Shown: piece by piece, positions 1 through 8,685 of the stretch
How positions within the stretch are numbered: the stretch's first letter is position 1
Layout: every line of letters starts with the position of its first letter
Assembly: GCA_045430285.1 (NCBI GenBank)
Contig: JAILXV010000003.1
Span: 62,001 to 126,000, forward strand
Length of the DNA: 64,000 nt
Source: Agarilytica sp045430285
Lineage (GTDB): Bacteria > Pseudomonadota > Gammaproteobacteria > Pseudomonadales > Cellvibrionaceae
Direction: 5' to 3'
Position numbers and translations under genes: made by a program
The notes under the pieces: generated by a model
Database searches by the model: none
What the model was told of the DNA's origin: nothing
The model's input: the letters and a program-made list of their open reading frames with translations, nothing else

Positions 1-83
1 GATATATTTACAGCACCCCTGAAACTACAACACGCTATTTTCAACCCAACCGTTCTAACGATCACCCACATACGAAATCTACT

Positions 84-953
84 TCACCCCAAAAATCGCG
101 ATTCAACCAAACCAGGAACATCAACACGAAAAGTAAAAATAGCACCCGAATTTGGATATTGCTGAAGCTCTTCTTCAGGCCGCCCACCAACACTGGTTAC
201 ATAAGCTGTTTTTAGGTCATCACCACCAAACGTAATCATGGTTGGACAACGCACAGGTAACGCTACCTCCTCAATAATTTCACCGGCAGGGCTTAGACAA
301 ACAACTCGACCACCTTCATACAAAGCAGACCAATAATTCCCTTCGGCATCTACGGAAGCACCATCTGGCCGGCCTTCACCATGAGGAAATTGATGAAAGA
401 CTTCGCGATTGGAAATTTTCCCAGTTGCTAAGTCATAGTCATATCGATAAATAACGTGTTTCGGCGTATCAGACAAATAAAATGTTTTGCTATCAGGACT
501 AAACGCCGCGCCGTTAGAGGTCAGCAAACCTTCTTCTAGTTTTAATACAGAATAATCAGAATTTAACGCCCACAAATTCGCACCATCATGATCTTTCGGA
601 GGGTAATAAGAACCGGCAATAAACCGTCCGTTCGCATCACAACGGCCGTCGTTAAACCGGTTTGAGGTTAACTCCTTCTCGGGATCAGAAAGCGGTATTA
701 ACTTGGTATCCCAACCATCCAACACATAAAAACCACTTCGCATGGCTAGAACAAAACCACCAGTCTCTCTCAGACTGAAGCATCCAATTTCTTCTTTAAA
801 GGTTAAGCTCTTATTTTCTGTCGAGACAGGATCAAAACAATGTAACTGAAAACCGTTTATATCCACCCAATATAAACACCGACTTTGCTCATCCCAACGA
901 GGGCACTCGCCTAATTGTGCATTTACAGACAACGCAACAGAAACATCTCGCAT
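84..953 (-). CDS. SMP-30/gluconolactonase/LRE family protein
   Basis: A 289-residue six-bladed beta-propeller of the SMP-30/regucalcin family, which hydrolyses sugar lactones in sugar-acid catabolism and needs a divalent metal. The expected metal ligands are visible: Glu16 in LGECPRW, Asn147 in SNGAAF and Asp197 in RPDGAS, with substrate-contact Asn101 in FNDGRCD. There is no signal peptide, so the protein is cytoplasmic. The ATG start has AGAGG six bases upstream. A perfect palindrome 45 bp upstream suggests control by a local sugar-responsive regulator. The family is secure; the actual lactone is unknown because no sugar pathway genes lie in the window on this side. Confidence 0.88.
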   Translation of the reverse strand: MRDVSVALSVNAQLGECPRWDEQSRCLYWVDINGFQLHCFDPVSTENKSLTFKEEIGCFSLRETGGFVLAMRSGFYVLDGWDTKLIPLSDPEKELTSNRFNDGRCDANGRFIAGSYYPPKDHDGANLWALNSDYSVLKLEEGLLTSNGAAFSPDSKTFYLSDTPKHVIYRYDYDLATGKISNREVFHQFPHGEGRPDGASVDAEGNYWSALYEGGRVVCLSPAGEIIEEVALPVRCPTMITFGGDDLKTAYVTSVGGRPEEELQQYPNSGAIFTFRVDVPGLVESRFLG

Positions 954-997
954 GGTGACCTCTAGAAAAGATAAACGGAAGAATAAATATAGTTAAA

Positions 998-1019
998 ACT
1001 ATAATCGATCGATTATAGT
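998..1019. promoter_or_regulatory. Perfect 22-bp palindrome, candidate operator
   Basis: Two copies of ACTATAATCGA face each other head to head with no spacer and no mismatch. The site lies 45 bp upstream of the lactonase start and 40 bp downstream of the HNH stop codon. The length and symmetry fit a dimeric repressor site (IclR, LacI or GntR type). The regulator is not in the window. Confidence 0.55.
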
Positions 1020-1058
1020 GGATAACGTCAGCTAATTGGAGGGAAGCTCGAAAGCGAT

Positions 1059-1628
1059 TTACACAATTAGCCCTTCACCTTGGTAGCGTGAAAATTGTGG
1101 GCGCAGATATTCGTACTGATCACCACGAATTCGTTTGCTATTCGTTAATGCCATATATTCATATGGATTTGGCCGATAAGGCAATGCAAGTAATTCTATA
1201 CTTGTTTCTTTTAATAGGCGATCACCTTTGAACTGATTACAACGTTTACAGGCCGCAACGACATTTTCCCAACAGTCTTTACCGCCCTTACTACTGGGAT
1301 GTACGTGATCACGAGAAAGTTCTGCGAAAGTAAAATACTGGCCGCAATATAGGCATTGGCAATTATCGCGATAGAACAGGGCTGAATTTGTTAGTGGTGG
1401 ATCAACGCGCATCTTCGTCATTCGTTGGCCATTACACGCCATAATTGCAGGTAAGGACAGCGAAGAATCTAAACCCGTCATACGCGATTTTCCCCCGCGT
1501 ACTTTTTTGACGATCCCTCCAAGAGACCACTCCACCAAGCCCCGCGCATACAACGTGACACCGTCCTGCCAATGCAGCCATTCGATAGGCTGGCCCGCTA
1601 TATTGAGCCGCAATATTCTCGCTTCCAC
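1059..1628 (-). CDS. HNH endonuclease
   Basis: An HNH-family nuclease of about 189 residues. The core reads YCGQYF, then SRDHVHPSSKGG, then NVVAACKRCNQFKGDRLL: an HNH fold with two CxxC zinc knuckles. The frame is open to an ATG at 1763, but relatives of this family begin at the ARILRLN segment. A GTG at 1628 (residue 46 of the long frame) with AAGGTG five bases upstream fits that, and the extra 45 residues look like leader sequence. These stand-alone chromosomal HNH proteins are widespread in gammaproteobacteria, and their cellular role is not defined. Confidence 0.85.
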   Translation of the reverse strand: MEARILRLNIAGQPIEWLHWQDGVTLYARGLVEWSLGGIVKKVRGGKSRMTGLDSSLSLPAIMACNGQRMTKMRVDPPLTNSALFYRDNCQCLYCGQYFTFAELSRDHVHPSSKGGKDCWENVVAACKRCNQFKGDRLLKETSIELLALPYRPNPYEYMALTNSKRIRGDQYEYLRPQFSRYQGEGLIV

Positions 1629-1732
1629 AGGTTCACCTTTTGCCAAGTTTATGAGAGGTATTACTATTAACATGAAGAAGTGTATGTCCACATTCGCTGC
1701 GCTGGGAGCACACAATCGTTTTTTGAATACTG

Positions 1733-1773
1733 CAAAACAAAAAAACCCACTGGGTAAAGCCAAGCGGGGGTTT
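1733..1773 (-). terminator. Terminator-like hairpin, minus strand
   Basis: AAACCC at 1743-1748 pairs with GGGTTT at 1768-1773. Read on the minus strand, the hairpin is followed by a T-rich run. It would end a transcript arriving from the right, yet no gene is visible in 1774-2319, so a short untranslated RNA on that strand is possible. Confidence 0.4.
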
Positions 1774-2319
1774 CAGAAAAACGTTATGGTTATTGCTGCA
1801 GGGCCATAAATCAAAGGGGAGAAGGACCCTGCCAATCGAACTGAGCGACTGGAGTGAATGCCGAGAAAGCGGTGGGCGACGATGCCCCGCAATAAGCCCG
1901 ACTATTTGATTCACTATGTACTTGAAGACGAACCCCCTCGTACAAATAAATGTCTATTCGCTAAGAATAACACGGTCTTATGTAATAAATATTACGACAA
2001 TTACTTAAAGAGTCAAGCGGTGAGCTACTACGACGCGACGAAGTGTGGAAACAAACAGAAGAAATCGCCACGGCAATCCTTGCCGTGGCGAACTCACAGG
2101 ATTTACCTGTATCCCCAGGTAATTCGTGGCTTCACTCCATGCTCCCTGCCACAGTCCCTCTGCCAATCCCTGACCATTGACATTCTATAGATGTGAGTTT
2201 CGGCGAATAGTGGAGATTCCCCATACTGTTTGTGAGACATTTCCTACAAGCAAGCGAAAGACGGGGAAGAAAGCGGTGCGACAAAAGTAAAAAGGCGGGG
2301 GCTCGGCAGAAAGGAAAAG
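1774..2319. other. Gene-free stretch with one strong hairpin
   Basis: No convincing coding frame was found; the longest frames have no recognisable content. At 2066-2090 an 11-bp perfect stem (CGCCACGGCAA with its complement) closes a TCC loop. A weaker ACCTG/CAGGT hairpin follows near 2105-2121. I could not match the stretch to tmRNA, RNase P RNA, 6S or 4.5S RNA by eye. Confidence 0.4.
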
Positions 2320-2871
2320 CTAATTCCCACGGATCTTTTTCAATTGCTGACCCTGAGATTGCACTACATGTTGAATAAGCGCTTCTTGCAGCTTTTCATT
2401 CATATCGTAAAAGTTAATTCGCCAATACCATTCTGGTCCGATAGGCTCACAATCAACCACCAAACCGAAAACTGTGATCGATTTTTCTGAAGGAAACAAG
2501 GTAAGTTCTAACTTTAGACGAGCACCTTCTGCAATTTTTTCATCATTATAGAAAGCAACACCACAAGCACTTATGTTCGCTTCTTTTATACGATGAGCGA
2601 TACGGCCCACCAAGCGGCTTTCCATCACCATTTGGCTGACTATACGCTCAAGCTTTTGGTTAAATACAGTGACCAACTCGGCGACCTTAGGATTCTCGTC
2701 GGCCACCTCTAATAACAGTTGTTCAATCTGCTCATCTTGCTTAGTCACTAAATCAAGAAGATCAGGGGCATGTGTACTCACACTGGCCGCACCACTATCG
2801 CCTTCTATCACATGATAGGTAATGCCAATGGTGTCTGTAATTCTGAAATAGCGCCGGCGCTCGTTACTCAT
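2320..2871 (-). CDS. PilZ domain protein next to the stator genes
   Basis: A 183-residue cytoplasmic protein with both cyclic-di-GMP binding motifs of PilZ: RxxxR at residues 6-10 (RRYFR) and NxSxxG at 99-104 (NISACG). About 90 residues, largely helical and acidic, separate the two motifs, where ordinary PilZ domains have about 30, so the domain carries an insertion. The gene lies 9 bases after pomB, in the same direction and probably the same transcript. Known PilZ proteins brake or tune the flagellar stator when cyclic-di-GMP rises. That role is inferred here from position, and it fits the large GGDEF/EAL proteins elsewhere in the window. Confidence 0.85.
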   Translation of the reverse strand: MSNERRRYFRITDTIGITYHVIEGDSGAASVSTHAPDLLDLVTKQDEQIEQLLLEVADENPKVAELVTVFNQKLERIVSQMVMESRLVGRIAHRIKEANISACGVAFYNDEKIAEGARLKLELTLFPSEKSITVFGLVVDCEPIGPEWYWRINFYDMNEKLQEALIQHVVQSQGQQLKKIRGN

Positions 2872-2880
2872 AAATAAAGC

Positions 2881-3873
2881 CTAAAATATTTCTTCGGGTT
2901 CTAAATCAAATAGATATTCTGGCTCCAAATCAAGCTCGCGTAAAATATCTTCGCCTTCTTCATCTTGCTTCAATAATTTAATATCTTCTTCGTCCAGCTC
3001 GCTTTCCAAACCTTGTTTTACCAAAATTTCGACACGACGATTTCGTGCGCGATTTTCACTAGAATCATTGGGAGCCAATGGCACGGTATCCGAAAAGCCG
3101 GCCACCTCAAATCTTCGCTGTTTTATATCGCCGCCCTTCATCAGCTCCATCGCCACAGACACTGCGCGAGATGAAGATAATTCCCAATTGGAACGAAAGC
3201 GTGAACTGCGGATGGGGATATCATCGGTATGACCTTGTACCTCGATCTTCCCTGTTTTTTGCATTAGCACCGCTTTTACTTCTCGCATCACATCTTTGTA
3301 GCTAGGCGACATTTCCGCAGAGCCCGAAATAAACGAGCCTTTCTCACGAATACGGATAATAATAAGGCGACCTCGGGTCTCCACCTCTACCTGACCTTCC
3401 ATAATCTGATCACTCAACGCCCCTGCCAACTCGAAGGCATCTTGCTCGGTCTTGTTGAGCAAGTCCTGCAATTTTTGCATGACTTTCACTTTAACGCCGG
3501 CGTCGTAACCTTCTGCACCCTGCTCTACGGTGTACTCTTGAGCACAGTCCACATCCAAAGACATTTCCGTAATATCTTTAGTGTGTTGCCAGATTTCATT
3601 TATTGGCGTGGCTTCTGGGCGACCAGGACTAAATTCCTGGGCAATAATACTCGTGCCCTTTGGCACATCCGTCACATTGAGTTTGTTCTGTACACCGAAC
3701 GCTTGCGCCATAGAACCCGCCAAGCGCTTAAACTTCATGGCATCCATTTCAGAAAACGATAACAACAGTACGAAAAAGCACATCAGCAGCGACATTAAAT
3801 CTGCGAACGTACCCATCCACGGGGGTAACCCGGGGACGCAGTCGCAGCCTGCCTCTTCGTCTTCGTCGCTCAC
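2881..3873 (-). CDS. pomB: Flagellar stator protein PomB/MotB
   Basis: A 330-residue inner-membrane protein. The N-terminal segment PWMGTFADLMSLLMCFFVLLL carries the ion-binding Asp25 of the stator channel. It is followed by a periplasmic linker and an OmpA-like peptidoglycan-binding domain (GHTDDIPI, NWELSSSRAVSVA, NRRVEI). The sequence resembles sodium-type PomB more than proton-type MotB, including the PKGTSIIAQEFSPGRP segment. The start is GTG with GGTGA just upstream; it follows pomA by 32 bases. The C-terminus has an unusually acidic tail of about 45 residues. It assembles with PomA around the rotor and anchors it to the cell wall. Confidence 0.93.
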   Translation of the reverse strand: MSDEDEEAGCDCVPGLPPWMGTFADLMSLLMCFFVLLLSFSEMDAMKFKRLAGSMAQAFGVQNKLNVTDVPKGTSIIAQEFSPGRPEATPINEIWQHTKDITEMSLDVDCAQEYTVEQGAEGYDAGVKVKVMQKLQDLLNKTEQDAFELAGALSDQIMEGQVEVETRGRLIIIRIREKGSFISGSAEMSPSYKDVMREVKAVLMQKTGKIEVQGHTDDIPIRSSRFRSNWELSSSRAVSVAMELMKGGDIKQRRFEVAGFSDTVPLAPNDSSENRARNRRVEILVKQGLESELDEEDIKLLKQDEEGEDILRELDLEPEYLFDLEPEEIF

Positions 3874-3905
3874 TGAATCACCATGCCTGTTGCGTCAACG
3901 CTGTC

Positions 3906-4664
3906 TTATTCTTCTGCCGCTTCACGCTTGCCTTCAGGCAAGTATGCGCGCAGCATGGAATCGATCACGCGAGGGTTCTGCCCCCCCTGTATAGCCAAAA
4001 GCGCGTCGATAACCAAACTCTTGATCATCGCCTCATCTGCAGCACGAAGCTTAAGCTTGTCCGAAATTGGGCCCGTCAAAGCATTCGCAATAATGGCACC
4101 GTAGAGCGTTGTTAATAGCGCTACCGCCATCGCAGGACCAATCGCTTTGGGGTCATCCATATTGGCTAGCATCGCTACCAGTCCAATCAACGTACCGATC
4201 ATGCCCATCGCGGGCGCCATGTCGGTCATCGAAGCAAAAATCGCCGAACCAACGTTGTGGCGCTCAATCGCTTGCATTTTGTCTTTGGATAACAGTGTTT
4301 TCACCACGTCCGGATCATGCCCATCCACCAATAGCTGAATGCCCCGCTGCAAGAAGTCACTGCTGACCTCTTTACCTTCTAGTGAGAGCAATCCACCTTT
4401 GCGCGCTTCATCCGCGAGGGCGACAACTTCATCAATTAATTCATTTGGATCAGGAAGTTTATTTTTAAAACTCTGACCCGCCACTTTCATTGCCGATAGG
4501 TATTGGGAAAGACTGAACTTGATCATACAAGCGAAGATGGTGCCCCCCACAACAATGACAACAGAGGGCGCATTGACGAACATCATTAGCTCGCCGCTCA
4601 TCAACATAGACATGACGATGAGTGCCAAAGCACCAATTATTCCGACGAGGGTCGCTAGATCCAC
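3906..4664 (-). CDS. pomA: Flagellar stator protein PomA/MotA
   Basis: A 252-residue stator ring protein with four membrane helices. MDLATLVGIIGALALIVMS and the conserved block MGMIGTLIGLVAMLANMDDPKAIG are hallmarks of PomA. The cytoplasmic loop that touches the rotor lies between helices two and three. The start is GTG, six bases after a strong AGGAG. The order pomA-pomB-PilZ on the minus strand, divergent from xseB-ispA, matches the stator locus seen in many marine gammaproteobacteria. Sodium rather than proton use is inferred from resemblance only. Confidence 0.94.
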   Translation of the reverse strand: MDLATLVGIIGALALIVMSMLMSGELMMFVNAPSVVIVVGGTIFACMIKFSLSQYLSAMKVAGQSFKNKLPDPNELIDEVVALADEARKGGLLSLEGKEVSSDFLQRGIQLLVDGHDPDVVKTLLSKDKMQAIERHNVGSAIFASMTDMAPAMGMIGTLIGLVAMLANMDDPKAIGPAMAVALLTTLYGAIIANALTGPISDKLKLRAADEAMIKSLVIDALLAIQGGQNPRVIDSMLRAYLPEGKREAAEE

Positions 4665-5031
4665 CGCTTACTCCTGAGTCTGCCGAATTATTAATATAAG
4701 GGTCTTCATTTAGTCTAGCTCGAATATTGAAGCCGCAAGTGCCGAGTTGCCGGTTTTAGACGAATCTCTTTTGCAGGAAAACGCCCGTACCGCCGATAAT
4801 CGACGTCAAAAACCACGTATTCCAACGAACAAAGCGCAGCTTCTCCAAAGGCTATCGGCGTATTTAAAAAAATCATAAACCGATCACAAAAGATAAATAC
4901 CATTGTCGCCCATGAGCAAGCACTGGTCTTTCAACCCACGAAAAATAAGCATCATGTGCTTAGCGAAAGTAAACAGTCACTTACAAAAGTTATGTTGACC
5001 CTCCCTTTGCGCTTAGGTAGGGTGAGCGCAA
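4665..5031. other. Divergent promoter region pomA / xseB
   Basis: This 367-bp gap separates oppositely transcribed operons, so it should hold promoters for both. I see no clear flagellar sigma-28 match and no believable gene. The small frames here have no recognisable content. Confidence 0.5.
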
Positions 5032-5295
5032 ATGACGGAGGCCCAAACTTTGGCTAAAAAAGACACACCTGACTTCGAAAAAACACTCGAAGAACTTGAA
5101 GATATCGTTCAATCCCTCGAGACCGGAGAGCTTAGCTTGGAAGACTCGCTGACGACCTTCGAACGCGGCATTAAACTCACGCGCCAATGCCAAACAGCAC
5201 TACAAGAAGCGGAACAACGTGTCACGATTTTGCTAGAGAAAAACGGTGAAACTGTCGAAGAGGCTTTCGATACAGACAACGCTGATAACGCCTAA
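5032..5295 (+). CDS. xseB: Exodeoxyribonuclease VII small subunit
   Basis: An 87-residue helical protein with the family pattern FEKTLEELEDIVQSLETGELSLEDSLTTFERGIKL. Several copies bind the large subunit XseA to form exonuclease VII, which degrades single-stranded DNA in repair. The large subunit gene is not in the window, as is usual. AGGGTGA lies six bases before the ATG. ispA begins 27 bases downstream, the standard gammaproteobacterial order. Confidence 0.95.
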   Translation: MTEAQTLAKKDTPDFEKTLEELEDIVQSLETGELSLEDSLTTFERGIKLTRQCQTALQEAEQRVTILLEKNGETVEEAFDTDNADNA

Positions 5296-5322
5296 AATAC
5301 CCGCCACTGCCCTCCCCTACAT

Positions 5323-6207
5323 ATGAATAACGCTCTCAGTGATTTTATTGCGCAATATCAGGCCAGAGTTGAACAAGCTCTCGATCAACACAGCTCGCAA
5401 TTATCCGCTCACAACACGCCCCTCGTTGATGCAATCCGGTATAGCCTACTCGACGGGGGCAAACGCATTCGCCCTCTACTCTGCTACGCCGCTGCACTCG
5501 CAGTTCAGGACGTTAACCCGATCACCGACGAATATGCCTGCGCACTAGAATGTATGCACGTCTATAGCCTGATTCATGATGACCTGCCGGCCATGGACGA
5601 CGATGCACTGCGACGCGGCAAACCCACCAGCCACATCGCGTTTGACGAAGCCACAGCGATATTGGCTGGGGATGCTTTGCAGTGTTTTGCGTTTGACATC
5701 ATTGCGAACGGTTCAGCTTTAGATCAGCAAAAAGTCTTGGCCATCCAAGCGCTATCCCACGCATCGGGGCCTTCTGGCATGGTGCTGGGTCAAGCCATTG
5801 ATTTGGCCGCGGTCGACAAAGCACTCACATTAGAACAACTCGAAAACATGCATCAGCATAAAACGGGCGCCTTGATTCTCGCCTCTATCACTTTGGGCGC
5901 GATCTCAGCCCAGGCAAGCGCCGAGGAGCGCAATGCGCTTACTGATTATGCCAAAGCACTGGGGCTTGCTTTCCAAGTTCAAGACGACATCCTTGATGTG
6001 GTATCCGACACAAAGACCCTTGGTAAAACTCAGGGTGCCGATCAAGACCGAAACAAACCAACTTACGTCTCTCTTCTAGGCTTAGACGCTGCGAAAGCAA
6101 AGGCGCAGTCTCTACGAGACGAGGCCATCGCATCTCTTTCCGTCTTTGGCACCCAAGGCCAAACCCTCGCTGCACTGGCCAATTACGTGGTAGATCGGCA
6201 ACACTGA
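5323..6207 (+). CDS. ispA: Farnesyl diphosphate synthase
   Basis: A 294-residue short-chain prenyl transferase that condenses isopentenyl diphosphate with dimethylallyl and geranyl diphosphate to make farnesyl diphosphate, feeding quinones and undecaprenyl phosphate. The first aspartate-rich motif DDLPAMDDD is at residues 86-94, and the second reads DDILD near residue 220. GGKRIRP and QGADQDRNKPT are also typical. Length is normal. In relatives dxs usually follows; here it is absent and hisI comes next, so the isoprenoid block has been separated. Confidence 0.95.
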   Translation: MNNALSDFIAQYQARVEQALDQHSSQLSAHNTPLVDAIRYSLLDGGKRIRPLLCYAAALAVQDVNPITDEYACALECMHVYSLIHDDLPAMDDDALRRGKPTSHIAFDEATAILAGDALQCFAFDIIANGSALDQQKVLAIQALSHASGPSGMVLGQAIDLAAVDKALTLEQLENMHQHKTGALILASITLGAISAQASAEERNALTDYAKALGLAFQVQDDILDVVSDTKTLGKTQGADQDRNKPTYVSLLGLDAAKAKAQSLRDEAIASLSVFGTQGQTLAALANYVVDRQH

Positions 6208-6318
6208 TCACATCCTCTTCACCCTAAGCCCTATTAATCTGACGGGATATGCCCGCGCAGCAATAAATCCGTTAGAATGAACCAACACAACACTTTGCCC
6301 CAGCAGACCTCCGTATTT

Positions 6319-6705
6319 ATGAACACAGACTTCCTTAATGACATTCAATGGACCGACGATGGTCTAGTCCCTGCCATTGCGCAGGACGCCGAAACGGGAA
6401 AAGTCCTGATGATGGCATGGATGAACAAAGAATCCCTTGCATTGAGCGTCAGTGAGCAACGCGCCGTGTATTGGTCCCGCTCCCGCCAAACTTTATGGCG
6501 CAAAGGTGAGTCCTCTGGCAACGTACAACAGCTAAAAGAAATTCGGCTAGACTGCGATAGCGACGTCTTGTTACTCAAAGTTGAACAACTTGGTGGTATT
6601 GCTTGCCACACGGGCCGAACATCATGCTTTTACCGTGAGCTAGTCGATGGACAGTGGCAAACTCAAGATCCGGTCATCAAAGATCCCAAGGAAATGTATT
6701 CATGA
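6319..6705 (+). CDS. hisI: Phosphoribosyl-AMP cyclohydrolase
   Basis: About 128 residues. It opens the adenine ring of phosphoribosyl-AMP, the third step of histidine synthesis. The zinc and active-site segments LDCDSDVLLLKVEQLGGIACHTGRTSCFY and YWSRSRQTLWRKGE are intact. An in-frame ATG at 6277 would add 14 residues, but relatives begin at the DFLNDIQW segment, so I prefer 6319. This is the stand-alone enzyme, with HisE as a separate overlapping gene, as in pseudomonads. Confidence 0.93.
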   Translation: MNTDFLNDIQWTDDGLVPAIAQDAETGKVLMMAWMNKESLALSVSEQRAVYWSRSRQTLWRKGESSGNVQQLKEIRLDCDSDVLLLKVEQLGGIACHTGRTSCFYRELVDGQWQTQDPVIKDPKEMYS

Positions 6706-7037
6706 GCAAAGTATTACAAGCCCTAGACGAAGTGCTTGAACAACGAAAAAAAGCAGGTGATGCAGATAAGTCATACGTGGCTCAATTACACGCAAAAGGA
6801 CTCAACAAAATACTAGAAAAGGTCGGCGAAGAAAGCACCGAAACCATTATCGCGGCAAAAGATGCCGCTCAGTCTGGCCAATGTGATTTATTAGTCGCTG
6901 AAACCGCTGACTTATGGTTTCATTCCATGGTGATGCTATCTCACCTGGGCGCACAAAGTTCAGACGTACTTGAAGAACTCGCTCGCCGATTCGATTTATC
7001 TGGCCTAGACGAAAAAGCCAGTCGCGGGAAGCACTAA
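6702..7037 (+). CDS. hisE: Phosphoribosyl-ATP pyrophosphatase
   Basis: A 111-residue all-alpha pyrophosphohydrolase (MazG-like fold) for the second step of histidine synthesis. The metal-binding pattern reads KVGEESTETIIAA followed by ETADLWFHSMVM. The ATG overlaps the hisI stop codon as ATGA, and AAGGAA lies eight bases upstream, so translation is coupled. A longer frame beginning at 6654 runs inside hisI and is not needed. Confidence 0.94.
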   Translation: MSKVLQALDEVLEQRKKAGDADKSYVAQLHAKGLNKILEKVGEESTETIIAAKDAAQSGQCDLLVAETADLWFHSMVMLSHLGAQSSDVLEELARRFDLSGLDEKASRGKH

Positions 7038-7113
7038 AAGTACACACCATACTTATAACGCACTTAAACTATTTAAGTCGCTAAAATTACGTAAACATGC
7101 TCGGAGATATATT

Positions 7114-7329
7114 ATGGGACTTGGCGGAATTAGCCCTTGGTCATTAATCTTAATACTGGTCATCGTATTACTATTATTTGGCACTAAAAAATTACGCAAC
7201 TTGGGTGGCGATTTGGGCGGTGCACTTAAAGGCTTCAAAAATGCCATGTCGGATGAGCAAGCCAACGAAGAAGATAAAAAGCTTTCGACCGAAGAAGACG
7301 AAAAAAAAGATTCAGCAGACTCGAAGTAG
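7114..7329 (+). CDS. tatA: Twin-arginine translocase subunit TatA
   Basis: A 71-residue protein with one N-terminal membrane helix (SPWSLILILVIVLLLFG), the hinge TKKLRNLGGDLGGALKGFK forming the amphipathic helix, and an acidic tail. It oligomerises to form the pore through which folded proteins cross the inner membrane. GGAG precedes the ATG. A 17-bp inverted repeat (ACTTAAA, 3 bases, TTTAAGT) at 7062-7078 lies between hisE and this gene and may mark the start of a separate tat transcript. Confidence 0.94.
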   Translation: MGLGGISPWSLILILVIVLLLFGTKKLRNLGGDLGGALKGFKNAMSDEQANEEDKKLSTEEDEKKDSADSK

Positions 7330-7335
7330 ATCACT

Positions 7336-7782
7336 ATGGGCATCGCTGAGTTATTCGTCATCGCGATTGTAGGCTTGCTGGTTATCGGGCCAGACAAATT
7401 ACCCGAAACCATAAAAACCACGCTCGTATGGTTTGGCCGGCTCAAGCGTATGCTCAACGATACCCGCACAGAGTTAGAACAGCAGCTAGGTGTAGACGAT
7501 ATTCGTAGGGAAATTCACAACCAACAAGTGCTCGATTCTTTACAGGCGATAAAGGACGCGCAACAAGCGGCCGAAAAATCAGCACTCGAAGCGGGGAATG
7601 AAGTTACAAAAAACATTTCCGATATAGGGGATGACGTTAAAAAAACTTACTCACCCGACTTTGAAGCTGATGATGAAGGGCTTTTTGGTGAGCAACATGC
7701 AAACCATCCGCCGGAGCCAATCGATGACGGTGATGGCGAGAGCGCCAGCAACGATAACAACCCAGACAAACCCAGCCGATAA
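7336..7782 (+). CDS. tatB: Sec-independent translocase subunit TatB
   Basis: A 148-residue protein: one N-terminal helix (MGIAELFVIAIVGLLVIGPDKLPE, with the family Glu and GPDKLP hinge), an amphipathic helix, then a long acidic, low-complexity tail. With TatC it forms the receptor for twin-arginine signal peptides. It starts six bases after tatA and has no strong ribosome site, consistent with coupling. Confidence 0.93.
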   Translation: MGIAELFVIAIVGLLVIGPDKLPETIKTTLVWFGRLKRMLNDTRTELEQQLGVDDIRREIHNQQVLDSLQAIKDAQQAAEKSALEAGNEVTKNISDIGDDVKKTYSPDFEADDEGLFGEQHANHPPEPIDDGDGESASNDNNPDKPSR

Positions 7783-7817
7783 CCACTACCAACCTCAGCG
7801 AGACAAAGAGCGTCCAT

Positions 7818-8573
7818 ATGGACCCAAAGACCACTCACGAACAACCCATTATTCAACATTTACTTGAGTTGCGCACACGCCTATTGCGCTCGCTCCTGGT
7901 GGTCGTGGTTATATTTTTCTCGCTCTTTGCTTTTGCTAACGATATATACGAATTTGTCGCACAACCATTACAACAATTCTTACCCGAAAACAGCACCATG
8001 ATTGCAACTGACGTTGCATCACCGTTTTTAACCCCTTTCAAATTAACGCTCTTAGTCTCCCTTTTTCTGTCGATGCCCTTTATTTTATTTCAGATATGGT
8101 CGTTTATCGCACCCGCACTATACAAACATGAAAAACGCATCGCCATGCCTCTATTTATTGCCAGCGTTATGCTTTTTTACGCTGGCATTGCGTTCGCCTA
8201 TTACGTGGTGTTCCCGCTGGCCTTTAAATTTTTTATGAGTGTTGCACCAGACAGCATCGCAGCCATGCCCGACATCAGCAGCTATTTAAGCTTTGTGCTA
8301 AAAATTATTTTTGGTTTTGGCATCGCATTTGAAGTACCCGTAATCACTATTATGCTGATCGCCGCAGGCATTATTTCTGCAGACGGGCTCGCTAAAAAAC
8401 GCCCTTATGTGATTGTTGGCTGTTTTGTGATGGGTATGTTTCTCACCCCACCGGATGTCATTTCACAAGTCATGCTCGCATTTCCTATGTGGCTTCTGTT
8501 TGAATTCGGTCTCTTTTTTGGGCGCATCCTCTCAAAGAAAGAGGCCCAGGAAAACGAAGCCGAAAGCGAATAG
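7818..8573 (+). CDS. tatC: Sec-independent translocase subunit TatC
   Basis: A 251-residue inner-membrane protein with six predicted helices. It is the part of the receptor that reads the twin-arginine motif. Typical segments are HLLELRTRLLRSL near the N-terminus, FKLTLLVSLFLSMPFILFQIWSFIAPALYKHEKR, and FGIAFEVPV. It ends the tatABC operon. The last residues are charged and cytoplasmic. Confidence 0.95.
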   Translation: MDPKTTHEQPIIQHLLELRTRLLRSLLVVVVIFFSLFAFANDIYEFVAQPLQQFLPENSTMIATDVASPFLTPFKLTLLVSLFLSMPFILFQIWSFIAPALYKHEKRIAMPLFIASVMLFYAGIAFAYYVVFPLAFKFFMSVAPDSIAAMPDISSYLSFVLKIIFGFGIAFEVPVITIMLIAAGIISADGLAKKRPYVIVGCFVMGMFLTPPDVISQVMLAFPMWLLFEFGLFFGRILSKKEAQENEAESE

Positions 8574-8685
8574 CTTGGCTGCGCACTCTACTCCAACGCT
8601 AAATCGGTACGCCACGCAAACTCGTTCAGCTTAAGTTAAGGCTCACCGCCATAAACTGTTCCCAACATCTGCTGAGGACAAGATT

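Noticed and set aside
1629..1763. N-terminal 45 residues of the HNH frame
   Set aside because: Relatives start at the ARILRLN segment, and a GTG with a ribosome site is present at 1628.
1800..1920. tRNA or RNase P RNA
   Set aside because: No cloverleaf arms or the conserved RNase P blocks could be found by eye on either strand.
4715..4903. 62-residue minus-strand frame upstream of pomA
   Set aside because: No ribosome site and no family; it lies in the divergent promoter region.
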